NCBI GenBank assembly: GCA_963575745.1
Contig: CAUYUJ010000927.1
Location: forward strand, 1 to 47,500
Length of the DNA stretch: 47,500 nt
Direction of reading: 5' to 3'
Source: Prorocentrum cordatum
Taxonomy: Eukaryota; Sar; Dinophyceae; Prorocentrales; Prorocentraceae
The translations under genes were made by a program, and so were the position numbers. Positions 40,690 through 47,500 of the stretch are shown here, in pieces (position 1 is the stretch's first letter; each line of letters opens with the position of its first letter). The notes beneath the pieces are model-generated. The model made no database searches. It had not been told where the DNA came from and saw only the letters and a program-made list of their open reading frames with translations.

Positions 40690-41200
40690 TCGGCCGTTTC
40701 GGGCTCGCAAAGCGTGGCAGGCGTGGCACTTCCTCGACACCGCAGGGGGGTGCGCTGGGGGTGGTCTCCCTATCCGTTGCGGGCTCGTAAAGGTGTGGGT
40801 GGGGGCTCTATCCGTTTCGGGCTCGCAAAGCGTGGCAGGCGTGCACTTCCTCGACACCACGGGGGGGGAGCTGTGGGTGGGGACGCTATCCGTTTCGGGC
40901 TCGCAAAGCGTGGCAGGCGTGGCACTTCCTCGACACCACAGGGGGGGAGCTGTGGGTGGGGACGCTATCCGTTTCGGGCTCGCAAAGCGTGGCAGGCGTG
41001 GCACTTCCTCGACACCAGAAGGAGTGCGCTGGGGGTGGTCTCCCTATCCGTTGCGGGCTCGCAAAGCGTGGCAGGCGTGGCACTTCCTCGACACCACAGG
41101 GGGCGCGTTGGGGGTGGTCTCCCTATCCATTGCGGGCTCGCACAGCGTGGCAGGTGTGGCACTTCCTCGGCCCCACAAGGGGTGCGCTGGGGGTGGTCAA
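40690..41200 (+). repeat. Minisatellite of about 79 bp, six to seven copies
   Basis: The unit includes GGGCTCGCAAAGCGTGGCAGG, CACTTCCTCGACACCAC and GGGGGTGGTCTCCCTATCCG in slightly varying form. Anchors at about 40707, 40825, 40902, 40982, 41061 and 41140. Because 79 is not a multiple of three, long frames appear in several phases with frame-shifted versions of the same words; I do not count them as genes. Confidence 0.85.
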
Positions 41201-41239
41201 GTCGCCGCGCTGCTCGAGCCCGAAGGAGCAGTAACGGCA

Positions 41240-41730
41240 TCACCTCCACTTGAAGTAGCCGACGATGTATTGGTAGATGCAGGCGCTGACATGCTGACGT
41301 CTGGGCCCGCAGCTGCGCTGGCGCTGCTGAGCCCCGTCGCCTCTAGTCATTCCTTCTTGGCAGCCTCGTGGCCACCTGCAGAGGTCCGCGGCCTCCTGCG
41401 CCTTCTGGGCTGCCTCGAACTTGGCATGTGACAGCCTGGCAGCCTCCCTCTTGAGCTCCTCCGAGGGCGGTGGACTAGGGGTAGGAGCTGGGTTGGCAGC
41501 GGCTGCCGCTGCGGGCTCCTTGGCCTGGTCCTTGGCCTGGGATGCCGCGTCCTGGCCCTCCTCGGTCTTCCTCTGCTTGCCCATGCGCTCCTCGGCATCC
41601 TTCTTGACCGAGTCGAGCTTAGCCATGAACTTCTGGAGTTCGGAGCCCTTCGCGGCAAACGACTCCTGCATGGTCTTCAGCTCAGCCTTGAGTTTGCGGA
41701 GGGTGACCTTATCGGCTTCCTCGCTGGAGC
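41240..41730 (-). CDS. Probable exon coding a charged helical, Ala/Pro-linker protein fragment
   Basis: On the minus strand a frame opens after a TGA near 41735 and codes for a Lys/Glu-rich helical stretch (TLRKLKAELKTMQESFAAKG, then KLDSVKKDAEERMGKQRKTE), an Ala/Pro linker, and a second helical stretch (LSHAKFEAAQKAQEAADL, near 41400). It then loses this character before the stop at 41240. The composition and regular heptad spacing look protein-coding. The abrupt start and tail suggest an exon bounded by introns, or a gene fragment carried by the neighbouring element. I do not recognise the protein. An open frame on the plus strand here is its shadow. Confidence 0.4.
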
Positions 41731-41848
41731 TTCACGAGACGCCCAGGTCGCCAGCGACGGTTTGGGGGGTGGGATCGCAGGGGCGGCGGGCGGCGCGGAG
41801 GTCTGGCAGAGGCTCTGGCCCCGTGACGTGGTCGCGGAGGCTGCAGGG

Positions 41849-42178
41849 ATGTCTCCGCGCGGAGAAGATCGAACTCCAGAGAGCTTCGACGCCGCGGCGT
41901 TCGACGTAGCGGAGCAGCGCGAGAAGGCGTTGCGGAAAGCGCGCCGCGCAGCCGCGCGGCGATCGCGTTGTTTGCGGCGGGGCACGGCGTGGGCGCAGCG
42001 AGCGGTGGTGGCGGCCGAGCGGAACGAACGTATTCGCGTGGCTCTACTGTGGCCTGCGTGGTTTGTTCGCGCGCAAGTGCGGGGGGCGGCGCGTCTGCGC
42101 GCGGAGGTTTTCCCTTGGCATCGGGATCGGCGCCGCCAAGTGCAGGGCGGCGCGGGGCGCGGGCGAGTCCATGGGTGA
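41849..42178 (+). pseudogene. Possible N-terminal segment of the Helitron-like protein
   Basis: From ATG 41849 a frame of 109 codons gives a basic, Arg/Ala-rich stretch (MSPRGEDRTPESFDAA at the start, EKALRKARRAAARRSRC, and ALLWPAWFVRAQ). The amphipathic, tryptophan-containing end looks coding rather than random. It stops at TGA 42176-42178 and coding character then appears to move to another phase (GGFDAASRRGDSESPTPEIAW at about 42345-42410). The start is plausible as the first ATG, but continuity with the next piece is not shown. Confidence 0.3.
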
Positions 42179-42432
42179 TGCTGCTTGGAGGGCGTCGAAT
42201 GGCGCAGGCGAGTGCGATGGCGTTGCTGCGCTGCGCGTGGCCTGTGTGTTCGCCGCGCTGGGTGGCGTGCTTGCCGACGGATCCTCGCGCGTGGGTCTGG
42301 GCTCTGCCGGGGCGCCCGGCGCGTCCCGTGCTTGGCGTCGGCGGCTTCGACGCGGCGTCGCGTCGGGGCGACTCAGAGTCGCCGACGCCGGAGATCGCTT
42401 GGGTGCGTGGCGGAATAAGTGTTTGCAGTTGA

Positions 42433-43932
42433 GCGTCGCTGGTTTTGGCTGTGCCGCCGCGCGCGCACGCGGAGGTTGCCTTTGAAGCGCAGTGCGGGAA
42501 TGATTCTGGGGCTGGGTCGTCCGGTGACGCCGCGGAGAGAGCGAATTTCGCGGCGGTGCGGGGTTGGCTGGAGGCGCGACGGGCGAGGGTGCGTGTCTAT
42601 GAGGCGGACAGTGCAGACTGCGTCCTGCGGGGGGAGTGTTCCGGCGCGTGGTTTTTGGGTTGCGCGTGGGGGCGGGACATTGGCAGTGTCGTGTGGTATC
42701 CAGAGGGGCTTTTTGCAGCAGTCGTTGATGTGGATGGCCGCTTGGCAGATGGCGTGCCTCTCGGAGACGCCGGCGCAGCTCCGTGGCTGCGGTCCGTTGC
42801 GGGCGCGGCGAAGAAGAAGGCGGCCGCGAAAAGCCAGCGGGGTGCGCATCTGCGCGGCGCGCAGAACCTGACCGTCATGGCGGGCGTTGCTGCGCGGACA
42901 CGACGCGCGACCGGCGAGGTTGACGATTTCGGGGTCGGGCCACCCAGCGGGCAGGAGCCAGGCGTGGTTGTCGGTCCGGCGGCGGGCGCCGCTGAGGATG
43001 GTGAAGTTCGGCGTTGCGCGGCGGAGGCGGGAGGTGCGTCGACGCGACGCGCGTCGGGGTCTCGCTGGGGCGCTGGCGCTGGCCGCGCCGCGGCACGGAT
43101 CATTCCCGGGGTTAACGACTTCAGCAGCGACGAAGATGGCGGGCTGGTTCGCGCCGGGCACGAGGGCGGCGACGCCGGTGTCGAAGGGCGCGGCGGCGGT
43201 GGTCGCGGCCGTGCTCGTGGCGTGGCGGCGGGGGGCGGCGGGCGGGCGGCTGCTCGGCGTCGTGTCATTCCAGGTGTGAACGATTTCAGCAGCGATGAGG
43301 ATGCTGGCTTCGTCGGCGCTCAGGGCGAGGCGGGTGTCGTTGGCAGTGAGGCGCAGGGCGGCGGGGAGCGTGGTCGTGGTCGTGGTCGGGGCAGGGGTGC
43401 CGGGCGATGGCGGGCGGCTGCTGGCCCTCGTCGCATGATTCCAGGCGTGAACGATGTCAGCAGCGACGAGGAGGGCGGAGTCGTTGGCGCCGAAGACGAG
43501 CTGGGGGTCACTGTCGGTGAAGGGCAGGGTAGCGGGGGGGGCGCTCGCGGTGGCGGCGCGGGGGCGCGGCCGGGCAGGGCGGCTGTTCTTCCCCGCGTCC
43601 CGGGCGTCGCGGATTTCAGTGACGATGAAGACGGCGCGCCCGCTGGGCCCGAAGAGGATGGAGCTTCTCGTCCGCGAAGGGGCAGGGGGGCGCGCCGGAA
43701 GCGAGGGGCCGCGGACGGATCGCTCGCGACGGAGGCGGAGTCCAGGCAGTTCCAGCTGGGTTACGTGGATGAGGACCGTTCCCAAGGGATGACGTGGGGC
43801 GGCGGCTGGGGGCGGGAGCAGTGTCGATTCCGGCCTCAGAAAGGGAGCGACGTGTGCGGGAAGTGTGCCAGACATGGGTGTCCGCACGGGCGCGTCAGGG
43901 GCCCGATTCCGGCGTTCGCGTTGAAGGCGTAA
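42433..43932 (+). pseudogene. Helitron-like protein segment with SDED/RGG repeats and C/H motif
   Basis: Open from after TGA 42430-42432 to TAA 43930-43932, about 499 codons, without a clear ATG near its front. The N-terminal part (RVRVYEADSADCVLRGEC, VVWYPEGLFAAVVDVDG) looks globular. Then come four copies of an IPGVNDFSSDEDGG-like acidic motif (43102, 43267, 43438, 43595; spacing 159-171 bp), separated by Gly/Arg-rich RGG-type linkers. The C-terminal part has a Cys/His motif (QCRFRPQKG, CGKCARHGC, HGRVRGPIP). The stop is caused by a 38-base insertion between two GATTCCGG copies (43905 and 43943). Confidence 0.5.
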
Positions 43933-43950
43933 CGGCGTTCGCGATTCCGG

Positions 43951-44693
43951 AGAAATTCAAGGAGTTTGCGTTGAAGGCGAACAAGCCGTCGAAGCAGTGG
44001 TACGCGCGGCACGCGATGTGGGAAGCGGCGGCGAAGATGAAGCCTGACTTGAAGTCTTTGTGTGAGGTGGACGAGCGCGGGCGGTTCGTGCTGTCGAACA
44101 GTGAGTGCGAGCAGTGCCTGAAGCAAGTGCACGATACTTTCAGAAAGTGCAAAAGCTATAAGCGATCGGGGTTCGTGTATGATCAGGGCGCAGGGGTGCG
44201 GACCGCGCAGGATCGCTGCGTGGAGGGCGAAACGCGGATCGGGTCCGAGGGGGAGTCGTACAATGGGCGGGAGGGGGGTAAAATGTTCATGTGGTACAGC
44301 CGGCCGGTCTTCAACAAGTACTTGGCGCAGTTGCAGACCAGCGAGGTGGACTGCAGCGAGAAGGACTGCATGGAGGCGCTGCGCTTGACCAGCGACGAAA
44401 TTCGAAGGTATCCGATGAAGCAGCAGTACCTCAAGCAGTTTGCAGGGCCGCAGTGCTATCCGCACATCGACCCGCGGTCCAAGGGGAACAGGTTGCACGC
44501 GAACGAGAGTGCGGGGCAGGTGCCCGGTGAGGATCAGGGGGCTGGCGGCGGCGGCGGGCCCGGGGGGTGCGCGGGCGCCGACGACGGGGCGTCGCACTTG
44601 CTTTGCATGCGGAACTGGGCGCAGTGCGATCGGTGCCACTGCTGGCGCCTGCTCCTGCCCGCCTGCGCCGCGCGCGCGCGCGTGGGGATGAGT
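43951..44693 (+). pseudogene. Helitron-like protein segment with CW-type zinc finger
   Basis: The phase after the 38-base insertion: starts EKFKEFALKANKPSKQ, then a Cys-containing helical region (ECEQCLKQVHDTFRKCKS; SEKDCMEALRLTSDEIRRYP), a Gly-rich linker, and NWAQCDRCHCWRLLLP (about 44611-44660), which fits the W-x-Q-C-D-x-C-x2-W-R-x-L core of CW zinc fingers. The frame then leaves this phase in a (CG)n run at 44676-44692. Downstream bases read in this phase make no sense, while the next phase continues with DEYYKVRDTDLGWEEW. Confidence 0.5.
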
Positions 44694-44905
44694 ACTATAA
44701 GGTTCGCGACACCGACTTGGGCTGGGAGGAGTGGTTGAGGGGGGCGGCGGCGCGGTGCGCGGGGGCGGTGGCTGCTGCGTCGGGGGACCAGGGCGCTGCG
44801 CTCGGCGGAGCGGGCAGCGACGCCGCGGGGGAAGGGCCGCAGGAGGACGGCGCCGCTGGGGGCGTGCGCCAGCGTGGTCGGAAGCGGCGCCTGGGGCGCA
44901 AGATC
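44694..44905 (+). pseudogene. Helitron-like protein segment after a frame change
   Basis: DEYYKVRDTDLGWEEW at the front completes the CW region in the second phase, then a low-complexity Ala/Gly stretch and the first of the KRRLGR repeats (RGRKRRLGRK, about 44876-44905). After about 44905 coding character moves to the following phase. The two frame changes at 44676-44693 and about 44905 lie in GC runs and could be sequence errors. Confidence 0.4.
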
Positions 44906-46019
44906 GCAGGAGGAGCGCGACCGGGCGGAGGGCGCTGCGGCGAGTGAAGCGTCGCGGGATCAAGGCGCTGCGCGCGGCGGCGAGGGCGACGGCGCGGCGG
45001 GCGGCGCGGCGTGCGAGGGCGGCGGCGCGAGGGGGTCGCGCGGGGGGCGCGGGAAGCGGCGGTTGGGGCGCAATACGTCGGAGGTGGAGGCCAACGGGGG
45101 AGCGCGCGGGGGCCGCGGGAAGCGGCGGCTGGGACGTGAGACGTCCGAGGCGGAGGCTGCCAGGAACGGGGCGGGGCGCGGCGCGGGGAGGCGGCGGTTG
45201 GGGCGCAAGACGTCTAAGGCGGAGGCGGCCGCTGCCAGTGCTGCGAGCGGGGCTGACGATTGCGGGGGTGCCGGCGAGGGCGCGGCGGAGGCGGCGAGTC
45301 CGGCGAAGCGCAGGAGGCTCGGGCGCAAGACGCCCGCCGAAGAACGGGCCGAGGTGAGTGGCGCGGGGCGCGGGCCCGCGGGAGAGGCGCGCGGCGGCGA
45401 GCTCGTCGCCGAGATGGCGGAGCTCTCGGCGTCGGAGCAGGACGACGCGCGGTCTGCGTCGGACCACGAGGTCGCCTCGGAGGACGACGTGGCGCTGCCG
45501 GGCGAGGTGCGCGCGGCGCTCGCCTCGGAGCTCGTGCGCCTCGATGCTGCCGGGCCGCCGGCGGAGGCAGACTTGGCGGCGTCGCGTGCGGCGGAGGGCG
45601 CGGAGGGGCGCGCGCCGCGCCGCGCTAACTTGCCTCGAAGCGGGGGTGGGCCCGCGCGCGCGTGGGCAGTGGCGTCCGTGCCTCACTTGAAGGAGAAGCG
45701 GCTGCGGGAGCTGGTCGATGCCGCGTGCGAGTACTTGGTGTCGCGGCGAGGGTGCAATCGGGCGGCCGTGCGCATCCAGGGTTCCGAGGGGGACGCGCTG
45801 TGGGGTGCGCTGATGGAGCCGGGGCAACCGGGCCGCTTCAGGCGCGCGTTGCTGCAGCTGGAGGGGCGCGCGCAGGGTCGCGACCCCGGCGAGGCGCGCA
45901 CGCGGTGGGAGAAGGTATCCGTGGAGGAAGGCTTCCGTTGGCGCTCCCAGAGGCCTCGGGTGCGTTTCGAGTGCAGCATGTTGCAGGCGCCAGTCGTGGG
46001 CGAGGGTGGCGCGACGTAG
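44905..46019 (+). pseudogene. Helitron-like protein segment with KRRLGR repeats, ends in TAG
   Basis: Four further copies of a basic motif, RGKRRLGRNTSEVEA type, at about 45054, 45120, 45189 and 45306 (period about 66 bp for the first three), then an acidic stretch (EMAELSASEQDDARSASDHE) and a more globular part (PHLKEKRLRELVDAACEYLV; GRFRRALLQLEGRAQ; PRVRFECSMLQAP). The basic motifs look like nuclear-localisation or DNA-binding patches. TAG at 46017-46019 ends the frame, but the same phase remains open to the end of the window with coding character, so the stop is probably a mutation or an error. Confidence 0.45.
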
Positions 46020-47500
46020 TGGCGGGCGGTGCGGTGCTGCGATGAGCCGGGTGGGGGGGGCGCGGACGACTTCCAGGCTTTATGGCAGCGCGAGTCTCGC
46101 GTTGCGGTGGGCTTCGCGGCGAACGTGGTCCCGGACGACGACGTGGTCGTCTTGCCCGTGGAGCGGCCTGCTGGGTGGCGCGAGCCCGCGGACGTGGCGG
46201 GTGCGTGGTGGAGAGGCCAGGGTCCGCGCGAGCGCAGGGCGGAGGAGGGCGAGGATCCGGGCCGCGTCTGGGTGGGCCAGCTCCAGGGGGGCGCGGGCGT
46301 GGCGGGGCTGCTGACCGAGGGTGGTGCGGGCGAGCGCACTGCGATGGAGGGCCTCGACGCGCTGCGGCAGGCCTCCGCCCAGGGCGCCAGGGGGGCAGGT
46401 CGCGGGGGTCGAGGGCGAGGGCGTCGAGCGAAGAAACGCGGCCTCTACGGCGATGCTCTGCGGGTGGAGATTCGGACGAGATGGGCTCCAGGGGGGGTCC
46501 CCGCGAAGGAGGGGGATGCCGCTCGGGAGGTGTTCGTGTTCGGGGCCATGCCCGAGGCGCAGGAGTGGGGGTTCAAACCGAAGGGGCGCGTTCGCAATCG
46601 CGCGGGCCACGGATGGCGAGAGGTTCTGCTTGACCACCGCGCGCGCGTGGCCGCGGGAGACGTTCACCAGAAGTGCATGCTGCTGGCGCTGAAGACGGTG
46701 CCGCTGCGCGTGGCGAAGTGCGACGTGCAGCTGCGCGACGCGTCCGTGCGGGCGGTGCAGGCGGCGCAGGCGATCCTGACGCGGATGGTGAAGTTCACGT
46801 GCCACGAGTGCCAGGAGCGGCCCCCGGCGTTCCACCCAGCTTTCGAGCCGCCGGAACAGCTCGCGGAGGAGATGCTGCTGCTGCTGCGGCGCGGCGGGGA
46901 CGGGCTGGCCGCGTGCAGCACGGAGGTGGCCGAGTGGGGCGAGGTGCCGCCGCGCGACCCGCCGGGCGGCTTCGCTCCGGAGTGCAGGGGCGTGTGTATG
47001 CGGTGCAGGCAGGACCTGGACAAGCAGGCCGCGGCCGCGGCCACGGAGGACGACCTGTATCATGTGGTGGGTCTCCGCACCGCGCAGAACCACATGGGCC
47101 CGTGCTTCCGCTTCCCGCCCGATGACCTGCGCGAGCTGTTCGACCAGGCTACGCTCACGGAGAGCCTGCTCATTGCCCTGGACCACATGCAGGTGCACCT
47201 GGCCACGGTGTCCCGCACGGGGCTGCGCAAGTTCCGCAGTAACATTATCTCGTTCCCGCAGGACGTGGCAGGGTTCTCGCGGCGCCACGAGCTCATGAAG
47301 GGGTTCCGCGTGGGGGGCCGCGTGAACTCGGCGCGCGGGCCCGGCGAGCGCCCCGACGACCCGCGCCGCCCCGAGCGCATGGCCGCGGGCTGCACGGACG
47401 AGGAGCGGCAGTGCTTCGGCGTGGACCCGCACGGGCGCCTGTTCTTCCCAGGGCGCGTCGTGGAGGTGCTGCTCAGCGGGGACGTGATCATCGAGTGCGA
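46020..47500 (+). CDS. Helitron-like protein, zinc-site and DUF6570-like region (partial, 3' open)
   Basis: Same phase as the preceding segment, no stop for 1481 bases to the window end; first ATG 46344. Contains an Arg/Gly stretch, FVFGAMPEAQEWGFKPKG, then FTCHECQERPPAFHP (C at 46800 and 46809) and ECRGVCMRC (C at 46983, 46995, 47004), a plausible paired-zinc arrangement. Next comes a segment (LTESLLIALDHMQVHLATVS; FRSNIISFPQDVAGF) resembling the DUF6570-type region found ahead of Helitron_like_N in eukaryotic Helitron proteins. The replication-initiator and helicase parts would follow outside the window. Resemblance is from memory of the family pattern. Confidence 0.55.

Larger units (their letters stand above)
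41849..47500 (+). mobile_element. Front part of a Helitron-like element, reading frame broken
   Basis: A GC-rich region with coding character on the plus strand in successive phases, holding pieces that fit one long protein: basic N-terminus, acidic/RGG repeats, a C/H motif ending HGRVRGPIP, a CW zinc finger, KRRLGR repeats, CxxC sites and, near 47060-47270, a segment ending FPQDV like the region preceding the Rep domain in Helitron proteins. The Rep and helicase parts would lie beyond the window. Either the copy is decayed or short introns explain some breaks. Confidence 0.5.

Noticed and set aside
40597-41431. Plus-strand frames of 218-269 codons over the 79-bp minisatellite
   Set aside because: The same repeat words appear shifted in several frames because the period is not a multiple of three.
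43836-45827. 663-codon minus-strand frame and a similar 504-codon one at 42373-43887
   Set aside because: Arg/Pro/Ala-rich shadows of a GC-rich plus-strand coding region; no motif or balanced composition.

Overview
The window looks like repeat-dominated nuclear DNA of a protist, most likely a dinoflagellate. The grounds are the retrotransposon ORF1 style, a CW-type zinc finger inside a Helitron-like protein, a very GC-rich right end, and the lack of any compact gene row. The organism call is inference. I see no rRNA, tRNA, CRISPR or bacterial-type operon.

Positions 1-29417 and 35509-35542 are a pile of related non-autonomous elements. The long form (family A, about 1.0-1.5 kb when undivided) has a left end like AACTCGTAGAGCTTCC, a roughly 300 bp leader, a core of 3-6 tandem monomers of about 178 bp, then the inverted complement of the left end and a terminal hairpin (arms CCGGCGGTAA / TTACCGCCGG) closing in CGCCCAG before T. 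The short form (family B, about 398 bp) has the same ends without the 178-bp core. Thirteen of thirteen forward left ends follow a T, and several copies can be 'un-nested' to restore an uninterrupted sequence, so copies inserted into one another at T-T sites. Asymmetric terminal inverted repeats, a 3' hairpin and T-T insertion are the marks of Helentron/Helitron2-type non-autonomous elements. A third, GC-rich family (C) fills the gaps at 9918-10517, 17288-17993, 25480-25577 and 26354-26628.

A near-intact non-LTR retrotransposon (29418-35508) has inserted into the terminal hairpin of the last family A copy and made an 11-12 bp target-site duplication. It carries ORF1 (29971-31041) and ORF2 (31042-35451) in one frame, separated by a single TGA. 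ORF2 has an APE-type endonuclease, a reverse transcriptase with YADN at motif C, an in-protein 10-residue repeat, and a C-terminal RNase H-like region whose two halves appear in swapped (circularly permuted) order.

Positions 35543-39975 are a purine-rich stretch and about 100 copies of a 41-42 bp hairpin-forming minisatellite. A solo full-length family B element (40224-40622) and a 79-bp minisatellite (about 40690-41200) follow. From about 41.2 kb the DNA is very GC-rich: a probable minus-strand coiled-coil exon (41240-41730), then the front part of a Helitron-like replicase/helicase gene (about 41849 to beyond 47500) broken by several frame changes and a TAG. It has DFSSDED/RGG repeats, a C/H motif, a CW zinc finger, KRRLGR repeats, CxxC zinc sites and a segment like the domain preceding Helitron_like_N. 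Its presence beside Helentron-type non-autonomous copies suggests, but does not prove, that this class of protein mobilised them.
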